From NCBI RefSeq assembly GCF_002135335.1, contig NZ_NEGC01000004.1, positions 124,001 to 188,000 on the forward strand: a DNA stretch of 64,000 nt, read 5' to 3'. Source of the stretch: Acinetobacter sp. ANC 4470. Lineage in GTDB: Bacteria; Pseudomonadota; Gammaproteobacteria; Pseudomonadales; Moraxellaceae. The position numbers and the translations under genes are program-made. A model generated the notes under the pieces. The model searched no databases, was not told the origin of the DNA, and saw only the letters and a list, made by a program, of their open reading frames with translations. Shown here piece by piece: positions 47,940 through 56,871 of the stretch (positions are counted from its first letter, which is position 1; the number at the start of each line of letters is the position of its first letter).

Positions 47940-48899
47940 ATGAAGCGCTTTGGGCTTATTGCTTTGGTGCTGAGTTTATTGGTGATTGGTGTGGTTATAT
48001 GGTTGGGTCTTGGCCCATCATATGCCACATCAGATCAAACTCAGACGTCATCACCCTCCCTCACAAAAACTAGTCAGCCAAGCAGTTTGCAAGACAAGCT
48101 TGCCGCTGCAAACAATGACGAATCAAAAATGCAGCAACAGCAGCAACAAGAATCGATGAAGCAAATGATTCAACTCTTTCAAAAAAATCCGGGCAATGTC
48201 ACACAATTATTGACCCAGTTACAGCAAAACTGCCCTGATGCAAACTGTCAGGCACTATTAAAACAGGTATTAGCCGAATATCCTGATCAACAATTTGCCC
48301 AGACCTTAGAGCAATTGCTTGAACGCCTACCGCTTTATGAAAAAGAAATGCAAGCCAAGATAATGTCAACGCAAATGACGCCACAGCAGCGTTATCAGGA
48401 AATTTGGCATTTACGTGAGCAGATTTTAGGTCAGAAAGAAGCACAACTCGGTTTTGCTGAAGAAAAAGAATTTTCCAGCTATCAGTTTGCCTATGGCGAA
48501 CTACTGAATCGAGCACCGCAGATGACGCAACAGCAACGTCTAAGTGAACTTGCACAACTGCAACAACAATATAAAAACCCAAGCAAAAATATTGATGGTC
48601 AAAGTGGCAGTTATGATAAAGCCCTTAAATTGGCTTTAATTGGTGTCACCGACCCTGCACAACAACAAAAGATTACCCAACAGTTGCTTAACAGTTACTT
48701 CTCACCTAAAGAAGCTGCACAATTGGCTGCGCGTGAACAACAAGTCGTTCAGCAACAGCAACAAGTAGCGAGTTATCAATCGGAGCTTGCAACTTTAAAC
48801 CAAGAAATGAACCAGCAAAAACAAAACTTGCCTGAAAGTACTTGGCAGCAGCAATATCAATTACGGCTGGAACAACTCAGGCAAAAACACTTTAATTAG
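47940..48899 (+). CDS. Lipase-chaperone-like membrane-anchored protein
   Basis: A 319-residue protein with one N-terminal membrane anchor (about 4-24), a Ser/Thr-rich linker and a long glutamine-rich all-helical periplasmic part. The segment LREQILGQKEAQLGFAEEKE at about 158-177 resembles the helical C-terminal half of lipase foldases (LifO/Lif: RREQ-LGAE-A-LFAEEE). The N-terminal foldase motif RxxFDY is missing, and a cysteine pair (about 98-103) is present. It starts after AAGGAAT, nine bases behind the phosphodiesterase gene, so it is probably that enzyme's dedicated folding or secretion helper. This role is by analogy with lipase/foldase and plcH/plcR pairs. Confidence 0.6.
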   Translation: MKRFGLIALVLSLLVIGVVIWLGLGPSYATSDQTQTSSPSLTKTSQPSSLQDKLAAANNDESKMQQQQQQESMKQMIQLFQKNPGNVTQLLTQLQQNCPDANCQALLKQVLAEYPDQQFAQTLEQLLERLPLYEKEMQAKIMSTQMTPQQRYQEIWHLREQILGQKEAQLGFAEEKEFSSYQFAYGELLNRAPQMTQQQRLSELAQLQQQYKNPSKNIDGQSGSYDKALKLALIGVTDPAQQQKITQQLLNSYFSPKEAAQLAAREQQVVQQQQQVASYQSELATLNQEMNQQKQNLPESTWQQQYQLRLEQLRQKHFN

Positions 48900-49374
48900 T
48901 GGCTTAAGCATTCACCATTTCAAGCCAAAAAAGTACAGCTAAAGCAAAGTTATGGAAATAATGTTGCTTTAGCTTGTCATTATGACTTGAATTTCTTTGA
49001 TATTTTTTAGTTTCAATCGGCTATCGCCAAATAAAAAAACGCTGCCAGAAAATAAAAACAAGTACAATAATTTCAAATATTTATAATTATTTTCGATAAT
49101 TTTTTAATCCAAATTTCACGATATTTTGAAATCTATGCTTCATTTATATAAGTGCTAATCCCTTTGATTAGCATGATGTGGTATCAAAAATTTTCTTATT
49201 CAATAATTTTAGGTTTTTCATCAGCTTAAAAAATCAATGTTTCATTTATCGGAATGTGTTTGCAAAAAGCTCCAAAATAGATTATTTTTCACTCAATTTT
49301 AAAGCATTCTTTAATGCTTACTTTCGGCTGTACTCCCCCTGTTTAATCACCTGATTTCTTTTAAAGGTTATGAC
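48900..49374. other. Intergenic region, no gene seen
   Basis: About 475 very AT-rich bases following the foldase-like gene. No terminator with a clear T-run, no open frame with a ribosome site and no repeat could be supported. The right end should hold the promoter of the next gene. Confidence 0.4.
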
Positions 49375-49728
49375 ATGCTTAAAATGATTGATGTTCTCGA
49401 TCAACGTATCGTGCAAAACTTTACCCAAGCTTTGCAGTCTCCTACTCCACAATTTGAAGAGCAACTGAATCAAAGTATTCTAAATGCATCAGACCTTGAC
49501 TTAAATCATGCTGTAACCACATTTTTTAATGAAGTCGATGCCATTGAAGTAGTACAAGCGCTTGATATTAGCGCTGACCGTATTCAAGCCCTTCAGTTAG
49601 GTGAATCTTTTAAAGATGAACAATATTTAGCTGATCTGAAGAAAATTGTGACGCTTTGCCTTGCACTCGAAACAGATGCTTTAGAGCAAGTTGAAGTATC
49701 CGATTGCCTACAAGATTATCCAATGTGA
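49375..49728 (+). CDS. Hypothetical acidic protein
   Basis: A 117-residue soluble, acidic, helical protein (MLKMIDVLDQRIVQNFTQAL at the start, VEVSDCLQDYPM at the end). No signal peptide, membrane helix or known motif. The start has AAAGG seven bases upstream and the gene ends 17 bases before a strong terminator, so it is a genuine single-gene unit. Function not recognised. Confidence 0.65.
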   Translation: MLKMIDVLDQRIVQNFTQALQSPTPQFEEQLNQSILNASDLDLNHAVTTFFNEVDAIEVVQALDISADRIQALQLGESFKDEQYLADLKKIVTLCLALETDALEQVEVSDCLQDYPM

Positions 49729-49745
49729 TACTGTAAATGGCTTTT

Positions 49746-49773
49746 AAAAGCGACTCTTTTGAGTCGCTTTTTT
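49746..49773 (+). terminator. Rho-independent terminator
   Basis: AAAAGCGACTC, TTTT loop, GAGTCGCTTTTTT, right after the acidic protein gene. The next 260 bases to 50040 are AT-rich without a gene. Confidence 0.88.
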
Positions 49774-50040
49774 ATGGATAAATTATTATTTAATCATTTC
49801 TTTTGATCGCAATTTATAGTCAACACTGATGTTCTTATTGCACGTTGTGCTATTTATAATTATCACTTTATTTAAACTGATGCACATTACAATCGCTCAA
49901 TCTTTGTCTTATCTGAAAATAATTACAATTATTTAAACTATATAATGTAATTACAAAAGAATTGCATTTAAAGAAAATAAGACTACTCTTTTTTAATCAA
50001 GGATCGAAAGATAACACTTAAACTTTTAATAAATAGGCAA

Positions 50041-50067
50041 AAAAAAAGCGCTTAATACGCTTTTTTT
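50041..50067. terminator. Terminator after prmC
   Basis: AAAAAAAGCG, seven-base loop, CGCTTTTTTT, 20 bases beyond the leftward prmC stop. Confidence 0.8.
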
Positions 50068-50086
50068 AAATCTTTTGCTTTTTCTG

Positions 50087-50905
50087 CTATTTTGAACAAC
50101 CGATCGTTACGCGATTATTACCGCTATAATCTTTAATGGTCTGAACATCTTTATAACCATATTTTTTAAACAGTTGATACACTACACCTGCTTGGTCATA
50201 ACCATGCTCAAGTGCAATCCAGCCGTTGGCGGTTAACCACTTTTTACCGTTTTGAATAATAAATTCAATATCAGCCAAACCATTATTGCCTGCCACTAAA
50301 GCACGTCGAGGCTCTGCCGCTAAACCTTTAATGTGTTTATCCTGAGGATCAATATAGGGTGGATTAGATACAATCACATCAAAGAATTGATTTTTTTCTA
50401 ACGCTTTAAACCAACTACCACATGAAAATTTCACATGATTCAAATCATGCTTTTCAGCATTAAATTTCGCAACCTCTAAAGTCGGCGCATAAATATCCGT
50501 TGCAGTTACTTCCCATTCAGGGCGCTCACTGGCAAGCGACAAAGCAATTGCACCTGTCCCCGTTCCCAAATCTACAATACGTGCATCATCAGGCAAATCT
50601 AAATGTAAAACCGTTTCCACCAGAACTTCTGTATCTGGTCGTGGTACTAAAGTATCTTTGGTTACTTTTAAATCCAAAGTCCAAAATGGTTGCGAACCCG
50701 TCACATAAGCTAAAGGCTCACCAGCTTCAATTCGAGCCAAAGCAGCGACATAGACTTGCTCTTGCTCTGCGGTTAATTCTTGTGCTTTTTTCATGACCAA
50801 ATCAAAAGAATCGATTTTAGTAATGTGTTCAAGTAACCATGCATTTTCTTGGCGTTCGTAACTTTCTACTTCACCACGTAAGGCTAATGCCTGTGCAATA
50901 TTCAT
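50087..50905 (-). CDS. prmC: Release factor glutamine methyltransferase
   Basis: A 272-residue SAM-dependent methyltransferase that methylates the glutamine of the GGQ motif in release factors RF1 and RF2. An N-terminal five-helix domain (about 1-85) recognises the release factor. The SAM-binding region is RIVDLGTGTGAIALSLA (near 112), and the catalytic N-P-P-Y lies in VIVSNPPYIDP (about residue 186). Its ATG overlaps the last base of the prfA stop codon (TAATG), so translation is coupled to its own substrate, the usual arrangement. Confidence 0.95.
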   Translation of the reverse strand: MNIAQALALRGEVESYERQENAWLLEHITKIDSFDLVMKKAQELTAEQEQVYVAALARIEAGEPLAYVTGSQPFWTLDLKVTKDTLVPRPDTEVLVETVLHLDLPDDARIVDLGTGTGAIALSLASERPEWEVTATDIYAPTLEVAKFNAEKHDLNHVKFSCGSWFKALEKNQFFDVIVSNPPYIDPQDKHIKGLAAEPRRALVAGNNGLADIEFIIQNGKKWLTANGWIALEHGYDQAGVVYQLFKKYGYKDVQTIKDYSGNNRVTIGCSK

Positions 50906-51993
50906 TAACCACCATTCCGCTGTGCAAGCATTGCCAATTGGTCTGCTTGATATTCACGATGTAAACTATCCAATAATTCTGTTAAATCACCTTCCATCAC
51001 TGCATCTAACTTATATAAAGTTAAGTTAATACGGTGATCGGTCATACGACCTTGCGGATAGTTATAAGTACGAATACGTTCTGAGCGGTCGCCTGAACCG
51101 ACCAAATCACGGCGCATTTCAGAAGTTGCCGCATCGGCAGCCGCACGTTTAGCATTTTCTAAACGAGAAATCAATAAAGCCATCGCTTTGGCTTTATTTT
51201 TATGTTGTGAACGCTCATCCTGACATTCCACCACCGTACCCGTTGGTAAATGGGTAATACGAACTGCAGAGTCAGTTTTGTTAATATGCTGACCACCCGC
51301 GCCTGAAGCACGGTAAGTATCAATACGTAACTCTGATGAATTGATTTCTACTGAAGTATCGACATCGACTTCAGGTAAAATTGCCACAGTGCATGCAGAA
51401 GTATGAACGCGCCCTTGTGATTCAGTCGCAGGCACACGCTGTACACGATGTGCACCACTTTCAAATTTCAAACGACCGTAAACACCATCGCCATTAATCA
51501 GGCAAATGACTTCTTTATAGCCGCCATGCTCACCTTCATTTTCAGACAGCACTTCAAGACGCCAACCTTGTGTTTCGGCATATTTACTATACATGCGATA
51601 TAAATCACCAGAGAAGATCGCTGCTTCATCCCCCCCAGTTCCCGCACGAATTTCCAAATAAGCAGAATTGGCATCATTTGGATCTTTCGGAATCATTAAG
51701 ATGTTTAAATCAGCTTCAAGCTGAGCAATAATGGCTTTATTGTCCTTAATCTCTTCTTGCGCCATTTCCTTGAAATCTGGATCAGACAACATAGCTTCGG
51801 CAGTTTCAATATCTTTTTCTGCTTGGGTGTACTTTTTCCAAACTTCGGTAATTTCTGTTAAGTCATTATGCTCACGCGAAAGCTGACGAAAGCGTTTGTT
51901 GTCAGAAATGACTTCTATATCCGCAAGCAATGCGTTTAATTCTTCATGACGGTCAGAAAGCTGATCTAATCGTAAACGTAACGATTCTTTCAT
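50905..51993 (-). CDS. prfA: Peptide chain release factor 1
   Basis: A 362-residue RF1, which reads UAA and UAG stop codons in the ribosome and triggers peptide release. The anticodon-like tripeptide P-A-T is in [15 protein letters not shown], and the catalytic GGQ is in [20 protein letters not shown]-terminal coiled-coil domain 1 spans about 1-100. The length is standard. It overlaps prmC by one base. No upstream partner (hemA is the usual neighbour in enterics) is present; the region beyond it, 51994-52358, is intergenic without a gene. Confidence 0.96.
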   Translation of the reverse strand: MKESLRLRLDQLSDRHEELNALLADIEVISDNKRFRQLSREHNDLTEITEVWKKYTQAEKDIETAEAMLSDPDFKEMAQEEIKDNKAIIAQLEADLNILMIPKDPNDANSAYLEIRAGTGGDEAAIFSGDLYRMYSKYAETQGWRLEVLSENEGEHGGYKEVICLINGDGVYGRLKFESGAHRVQRVPATESQGRVHTSACTVAILPEVDVDTSVEINSSELRIDTYRASGAGGQHINKTDSAVRITHLPTGTVVECQDERSQHKNKAKAMALLISRLENAKRAAADAATSEMRRDLVGSGDRSERIRTYNYPQGRMTDHRINLTLYKLDAVMEGDLTELLDSLHREYQADQLAMLAQRNGG

Positions 51994-52358
51994 TGTGTAA
52001 AATATCTCAAGACAATGGCTATCTCTATGCCTTATATGACATAGATCAGCTCAAAAAAATTGAGTCTAGTGTAACGATTCTCAGGTTTAAATGACATAGA
52101 TATCGTTGCAACAAAACTTCTTATAAAAAGAATTTTAAGCAATACTTCTAATAAGAACGATCTGGTTTGATTAAGATTTCAGCGACATAACACATCTTTA
52201 AGTAGGTTTCCTCCACATTGTTAATGAAACTTTACAAAGCAGACACTAAACGCCACAACTTTGGTTCGTCATCTCCATATTTCACGAAATATTTTTGTTA
52301 CATTTACCGCCATCGAAAGCAATTACAATGGTCCACTTTTTTGGACATGGAGTTAACT

Positions 52359-52790
52359 ATGAAACTTAATGCATTATTATTAAGCGCGACATTGGCTGCA
52401 ACATCAATAATGGCAGTTAACGCCCATGCAGATAATTCAACACGTATAGCAGCAACGTCTGCTTTAGGTAGTGTCGCAGGTACTGCTATTGGTAAAAGCA
52501 TGGGCGGCAACACTGGCGCGATGATTGGTTCGGCAATTGGTGGCGCTGGTGGGGCTGCAGTTTCTGCTGACCGACGTAATCGTACTGGCGCTGCTATCGG
52601 CGGTGGTTTAGGTGGTGTGGGTGGCTATACTGTCGGTAAAAGCGTAGGTGGCACAACTGGTGGTTATGTGGGTTCTGCATTAGGTGCGGCAGGTGGTTCA
52701 GTGCTGGGTAAAAAAGTATCAGAGGACCGTCGTGCAGACCAACGCTCTTATAAAAAATACTCTAAAAAACACCGTCGTAACCATCGCTAA
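52359..52790 (+). CDS. Glycine-zipper protein, copy 1
   Basis: A 143-residue secreted protein: signal peptide ending about VNAHA, then a glycine-zipper region (about 32-125). That region has GGNTGAMIGSAIGGAGGAAV and a related second stretch with GGYVGSALGAAGGSVLG, spaced by the basic linker DRRNRTGAA. The tail is short and basic (SYKKYSKKHRRNHR). Glycine zippers of this kind pack tightly in or on the membrane. The ATG at 52359 is chosen over upstream frames because the signal peptide begins there and GGAG precedes it. A near-identical paralogue follows 190 bases later. Function unknown. Confidence 0.8.
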   Translation: MKLNALLLSATLAATSIMAVNAHADNSTRIAATSALGSVAGTAIGKSMGGNTGAMIGSAIGGAGGAAVSADRRNRTGAAIGGGLGGVGGYTVGKSVGGTTGGYVGSALGAAGGSVLGKKVSEDRRADQRSYKKYSKKHRRNHR

Positions 52791-52814
52791 ATTATCACCC
52801 ACCAACTGAATAAT

Positions 52815-52839
52815 AAAAAGCACCTTTGGGTGCTTTTTT
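52815..52839 (+). terminator. Terminator between the glycine-zipper genes
   Basis: AAAAAGCACC, TTTG, GGTGCTTTTTT. It shows that the two copies are separately transcribed. Confidence 0.85.
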
Positions 52840-52981
52840 GCATGAGAAAAATCTGCCATAAATCATGGATAAATTGAGTAGACAAACAATACAAACGATT
52901 AACACATTGTTCATCTTCATTTCCAAATTTCTGACTACATTAACCTCAAGATATAACGATAGCTTCAAAAAGGAGTTTGCC

Positions 52982-53488
52982 ATGAAATTTAATTCAATAA
53001 TTCTTGCCGCGGTAGTTGCAACATCAGCAATAACAGCAACCACAACCTATGCCGATAGTTCTACACGTGTAGCAGCGACTTCTGCTTTAGGTAGCGTGGT
53101 CGGTACTGCACTTGGTAAACAAATGGGTGGCAACACTGGAGCTATGATTGGTTCGGCAATTGGTGGGGCTGGTGGTGCTGCAGTATCAAGCGATCGTCGT
53201 AACCGTACGGGTGCTGCTATCGGCGGTGGTTTAGGTGGTGTGGGTGGTTACACTGTAGGTAAAAATGTTGCAGGTACAACTGGCGGCTATATTGGTTCGG
53301 CGCTAGGTGCTGCGGGTGGTTCTGTACTGGGTAAAAAAGTCAGCGAAGACCGTCGCTATGATGAAGATCGTGATGACCGCTACCGTTATAACAACAATGG
53401 CTATCGCAACAGCAAATACCGCTATAATGACCGTAATTACAGACACGATAATGGTCGCCATGTTGGACATTATAAAAACCGTCGTTAA
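52982..53488 (+). CDS. Glycine-zipper protein, copy 2
   Basis: A 168-residue paralogue of the preceding gene with signal peptide MKFNSIILAAVVATSAITA. Its glycine-zipper core is nearly identical to copy 1 at protein and DNA level, including GNTGAMIGSAIGGAGGAAV. It differs by a longer tail of about 35 residues rich in Tyr, Arg, Asn and His (RYNNNGYRNSKYRYNDRN). The start at 52982 has AAGGAG and fits the signal peptide. The tail could bind nucleic acid, metal or the cell wall; no function is established. The pair arose by tandem duplication, followed by divergence of the tails. Confidence 0.8.
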   Translation: MKFNSIILAAVVATSAITATTTYADSSTRVAATSALGSVVGTALGKQMGGNTGAMIGSAIGGAGGAAVSSDRRNRTGAAIGGGLGGVGGYTVGKNVAGTTGGYIGSALGAAGGSVLGKKVSEDRRYDEDRDDRYRYNNNGYRNSKYRYNDRNYRHDNGRHVGHYKNRR

Positions 53489-53518
53489 TACGAAAGATTA
53501 AATTTAAAGCACCTTCGA

Positions 53519-53642
53519 TGATCTGCCCCCGAAAGCTGGACGGTTTGATTAAGCCGCTTTTAAGGATTGAGTTCTGTACTCTACAGAACTCAATCCTTTT
53601 AATTTAACCTTGATTCTTTCATGGTTGTAAAGACATAAAAAT
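53519..53642 (-). mobile_element. Remnant of an IS3-family element (transposase 3' end and terminal repeat)
   Basis: On the minus strand 53549-53642 translates to CLYNHERIKVKLKGLSSVE continuing YRTQSLKAA and a stop. This is the typical C-terminus of IS3-family OrfB transposases (YNxERIxxKLxGLSPVEYR). Just beyond the stop lies a terminal-repeat-like sequence, TGATCTGCCCCCGAAAGC (plus strand, from 53519). Reading further into the element the frame is broken by a stop within ten codons. Only one end of the insertion sequence is left. Confidence 0.7.
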
Positions 53643-53810
53643 CTAATCAATCAAATGAGGCAGTGCTGATTTTAAAGAATCGAATATTAAACATTTTTGA
53701 TTTATGCAAGTTATCTAGTATACCCAAACAACAATATATCGAAAAAAAACGATATACAAGTTCAATGAGTCGTCGTATGCTCTACTTAGATTCTATATTT
53801 GAGAAAACAG

Positions 53811-54812
53811 ATGCGCTCATTAAAAGACACCCCATTTTCAATTCTTGAACTTGCCCCCGTTCGTGATGATAAAAGTATTCAGTTTTCACTTCATCATGCT
53901 TTGGCACTTGCACAAAAAGCGGAAGTATTAGGCTATAAACGCCTATGGCTTGCAGAACATCATAATATGGATGGTATTGCCAGCTCTGCGACAGCCGTTT
54001 TATTGGGTTATATCTTAGCGAATACTCAAACTTTAAAAGTGGGTTCGGGCGGTATTATGTTGCCTAACCATGCACCACTGGTTGTTGCAGAACAATTTGG
54101 CACCTTAGCAACGCTCTATCCTGATCGTGTTGAACTGGGTCTCGGGCGAGCACCTGGAACAGACCAAGTGACCATGCGCGCCTTACGTCGTGGTCGCCAA
54201 GAAACTGAAGATCAATTTCCACAAGATGTTTTAGAAATACTGCAATATTTTAAAGAACCTGTTCCACAGCAACGTATTACTGCTACACCGGGACAAAACA
54301 CCCATGTTCCAGTTTGGTTATTAGGCTCAAGTTTATTTAGCGCGCAATTGGCTGCAAAATTAGGGCTTCCCTATTCTTTTGCTTCACACTTTGCACCACG
54401 CATGTTGGGACAAGCAATCCAACTGTATAGAGAAAATTTTGAACCTTCTGAATATTTAGACAAACCTTATGTTTCTATGGGCATTCCAACTGTGGTCGCG
54501 CAAACAGATGCAGAAGCTGAATATTTAGCCACCAGCGCATATCAACGTGTACTTGGCTTAATGCGTGGACAAAGTTTAAAACTTAAAGCCCCTGTTGCAA
54601 CGATGGATGGACTGTGGTCACCCGCAGAAAAAATGTCTGTCGATAATTTCTATGCAATGGCTCAAATTGGTTCACCAGACACAGTCAAAGCTGGTTTAGA
54701 GATCTTGCTAGGAAAATACGATATCGATGAGTTTATTTTCACTTGTGATGTTTATGACACAGATAAGCGAATTGAAAATTTTGAATTATTAATGAATATC
54801 AAAAACGCTTAA
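53811..54812 (+). CDS. LLM class flavin-dependent oxidoreductase
   Basis: A 333-residue luciferase-like monooxygenase of the single-subunit group: [14 protein letters not shown] at the start, then [20 protein letters not shown] near residue 45, [20 protein letters not shown] near 80, and [14 protein letters not shown] near 105. The [10 protein letters not shown] element comes late, near residue 287. These enzymes use reduced FMN and oxygen on diverse substrates; the actual one is unknown. The ATG at 53811 is chosen over a TTG four codons upstream. It follows an IS remnant and ends before a terminator. Confidence 0.88.
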   Translation: MRSLKDTPFSILELAPVRDDKSIQFSLHHALALAQKAEVLGYKRLWLAEHHNMDGIASSATAVLLGYILANTQTLKVGSGGIMLPNHAPLVVAEQFGTLATLYPDRVELGLGRAPGTDQVTMRALRRGRQETEDQFPQDVLEILQYFKEPVPQQRITATPGQNTHVPVWLLGSSLFSAQLAAKLGLPYSFASHFAPRMLGQAIQLYRENFEPSEYLDKPYVSMGIPTVVAQTDAEAEYLATSAYQRVLGLMRGQSLKLKAPVATMDGLWSPAEKMSVDNFYAMAQIGSPDTVKAGLEILLGKYDIDEFIFTCDVYDTDKRIENFELLMNIKNA

Positions 54813-54828
54813 TCACTTTAATATTGCC

Positions 54829-54859
54829 AAAATAGCACCTATTTAAGGTGCTATTTTTT
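54829..54859 (+). terminator. Terminator after the LLM gene
   Basis: AAAATAGCACCT, short loop, AGGTGCTATTTTTT. Confidence 0.85.
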
Positions 54860-54941
54860 ATTTCAAATTAAGCTCGAAGGTGTTCATGTAACCGCTATTT
54901 ATTTTGGGCTATGTTGGGCTTCCAACATAATCTGCGTCGCA

Positions 54942-55154
54942 TTGCTGAGTATTGGTCTATGGAATGCTTCACTTGAATTGAGTGAAAAAGGCTTTTATAT
55001 CATGGCTTTTTTACTGAGCTTATTTGGCGCAGTTGCCGTACAAAAAAACATTCGAGATTTAGACTATCTTAGAATGCATACACAACCACCAAGTGTGCCT
55101 CATTATTCACGAACACCCTTTGAAAATATAGAACATGGTGATGAAAAAAATTAA
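54942..55154 (+). CDS. YiaA/YiaB-family small membrane protein, start unclear
   Basis: From a TTG at 54942 the frame encodes 70 residues, [20 protein letters not shown] and onward to [14 protein letters not shown], the YiaAB inner-membrane domain (paired helices, then QKxxRD). In-frame sequence upstream ([15 protein letters not shown]) looks like the missing first helix, so the true protein is longer. However, no start codon precedes that helix in frame. The only good ATG (54886, behind GAAGGTG) is one base out of frame and meets TAA at once. The gene therefore either uses a rare start such as ATT, or carries a one-base deletion. Function of the family is unknown. Confidence 0.6.
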   Translation: MLSIGLWNASLELSEKGFYIMAFLLSLFGAVAVQKNIRDLDYLRMHTQPPSVPHYSRTPFENIEHGDEKN

Positions 55155-55220
55155 GCTGTGCTGAAACACGTTATTTTCTTTGCCCCATATAATGGCCAAA
55201 CTTTTTAGCATATTAAAACT

Positions 55221-55253
55221 AAGGCTTGCTCTCTCAGAACAAGCCTTATTTTT
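55221..55253 (+). terminator. Terminator after the YiaA-like gene
   Basis: AAGGCTTG, eleven-base loop, CAAGCCTT, then ATTTTTAT. The rest of 55155-55443 has no gene that could be supported. Confidence 0.7.
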
Positions 55254-55443
55254 ATGATCAAATGATCCAACTTCACACGTAATATCATCAATCTTAAGTA
55301 AAAATTATCCCACATTTTCATCCGCACTATAGTAACAATGACTGACCAGATTCCAGAAAAATCTTTACCAAAAGTTCTATCTTGGATATACCAATAAATT
55401 GCAGAACCAACTGCAACGAAGTAAAACAAGAAAGGATATGAAA

Positions 55444-55998
55444 ATGGTTAACAAAAAAAAGAATCCATCGGATGGTTTCTTTCAAAACGCACCCGAGTTT
55501 TTCCAAAACTTTAAGGGGAAAATTGTTGCAACTGAAGAAATCAAACAATTTGATTTTTCAAATTTAAATGTTGCCATTATTGGTGCAAACCAAATGACCG
55601 TGACGCATCTCGCGCAGATTTGTAATCATGCTAAATTGATTAAAGTATTTCAAATCACACCACATTTTGTATTGCCGCATACAGAAAAAGGAATACACAA
55701 ACTGCTTTCACATCCTTTAATGATTAAGAATCGTCGTTTATTTAACAATCGAATTAAATCGTTATTGGCTATTCGTTATCTCGAGTCACAAGTTCAGGAT
55801 AATTGGTTAAAACGACAGTTAATGCCAAACTCTGCTTCTGAAAATAAGCTCTTTCTAAAATCAGATACTTATTATTCAGCTTTACAACATGAAAATTGCA
55901 AACTCATTACTTGGCCCGTGGTTAAAATCACAGATCAGGCGATACAAAGTATGGATGGTATTGAACATAAAGTGGATATCATTATTCGTACTTACTAA
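55444..55998 (+). CDS. Isolated nucleotide-binding segment of a flavin monooxygenase
   Basis: A 184-residue protein that aligns by eye with the central NAD(P)-binding part of CzcO/Baeyer-Villiger flavin monooxygenases. It has LNVAIIGANQMTVTH (family: VAVIGTGASA), KVFQITPHFVLPHTEK (family: VFQRTPxWVLPR) and LKSDTYYSALQHENCKLITWPV (here split around residue 150). It closes with GIEHKVDIIIRTY, exactly where the family's ATGF motif would follow. The FAD-binding N-terminus and the C-terminal part are absent, and the glycine loop is degenerate. AAAGGA stands seven bases before the ATG at 55444. It is a relic or a small independent protein; it cannot be a normal monooxygenase. Confidence 0.6.
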   Translation: MVNKKKNPSDGFFQNAPEFFQNFKGKIVATEEIKQFDFSNLNVAIIGANQMTVTHLAQICNHAKLIKVFQITPHFVLPHTEKGIHKLLSHPLMIKNRRLFNNRIKSLLAIRYLESQVQDNWLKRQLMPNSASENKLFLKSDTYYSALQHENCKLITWPVVKITDQAIQSMDGIEHKVDIIIRTY

Positions 55999-56010
55999 AA
56001 CTTTAAAGAT

Positions 56011-56044
56011 AAAAAATAGGTCAACTCATATTGACCTATTTTTT
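56011..56044. terminator. Bidirectional terminator
   Basis: AAAAAATAGGTCAA, CTCATA loop, TTGACCTATTTTTT, between two convergent genes. Confidence 0.88.
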
Positions 56045-56055
56045 ATCATATAAAC

Positions 56056-56784
56056 TTATTTCACTGTACCGACATATTGATAATTGTTGTTATTTTTTTG
56101 ATAACGTAAGTATTTACCCGTTGGCTTGGTATTTTGATCTAACAATTTAATATCAATAAACTTTAAATCCTTTGAAGTACGAATATAATCCCCTTTACGA
56201 TCAGCATCATACTGACAATTATAATCTACACGAATTGTGTCTAATTTTTTGCTTTTAGTTTGGAAAATTTGCACTGGATTCAACTGGTTTTTCTGTTGCT
56301 TATAAGCCTTTATTTGATAAGCACCAACACAGCTATCGCCCTTATAGTAACTTTGAATTAAATAAACGGGCTGTCCAGACATCGTGACTTGATCAACACT
56401 TCGAATAAAACCAGCTTCAATGGCTTGAAGTTTCTTTTTAGGTGCATTTTTAAACTGCGCATAAGAAGAATACGTGCCCATTGTGCCACCACCGCCAACA
56501 TCAAAAGTATAGGTTTTAAACAATTGATTGGGCGCGTAGTGAATATTTAAACCCAAGCCATTGGTAAGCTTGGGAAACCGATAAGTATAACTATCTGCAT
56601 TTTTTTCAATCAACTTCACTACATCACTTTCAAATTGTTGATTGACTGTATAAAAATCTTGTCCAGTATATTTTTTATAAATCTGTTGCTCCAAAGCACT
56701 TACAGTTGCGGTGTTAGCATAACTGTGGTTTAAAAAACCAACAGACAAAACAATAAAACCGGCTATTTTTGATATTTTTTTCAT
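56056..56784 (-). CDS. Secreted protein of unknown function
   Basis: A 242-residue exported protein with signal peptide MKKISKIAGFIVLSVGFLNH ending about YANT. The mature part is beta-rich and tyrosine-rich, with a glycine stretch FDVGGGGTMGTYSSYAQF near residue 95-112. Two cysteines (GDSCVGAY and DYNCQYD) probably form a disulfide. The C-terminus is KYLRYQKNNNNYQYVGTVK. I do not recognise the family. It is expected in the periplasm. It lies convergent with the monooxygenase-like fragment and 87 bases after ppsR. Confidence 0.7.
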   Translation of the reverse strand: MKKISKIAGFIVLSVGFLNHSYANTATVSALEQQIYKKYTGQDFYTVNQQFESDVVKLIEKNADSYTYRFPKLTNGLGLNIHYAPNQLFKTYTFDVGGGGTMGTYSSYAQFKNAPKKKLQAIEAGFIRSVDQVTMSGQPVYLIQSYYKGDSCVGAYQIKAYKQQKNQLNPVQIFQTKSKKLDTIRVDYNCQYDADRKGDYIRTSKDLKFIDIKLLDQNTKPTGKYLRYQKNNNNYQYVGTVK

Positions 56785-56871
56785 ATAATATATCCATTAT
56801 CGTTATTACTTATGACATGAAATAAGAGCCTACACAAAAACTCTTATACCTATAGAATAATGTAATGACAA

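Noticed and set aside
55205-55548. Two overlapping minus-strand frames opposite the start of the monooxygenase-like gene
   Set aside because: They overlap a terminator and a better-supported gene on the other strand; no start signals.
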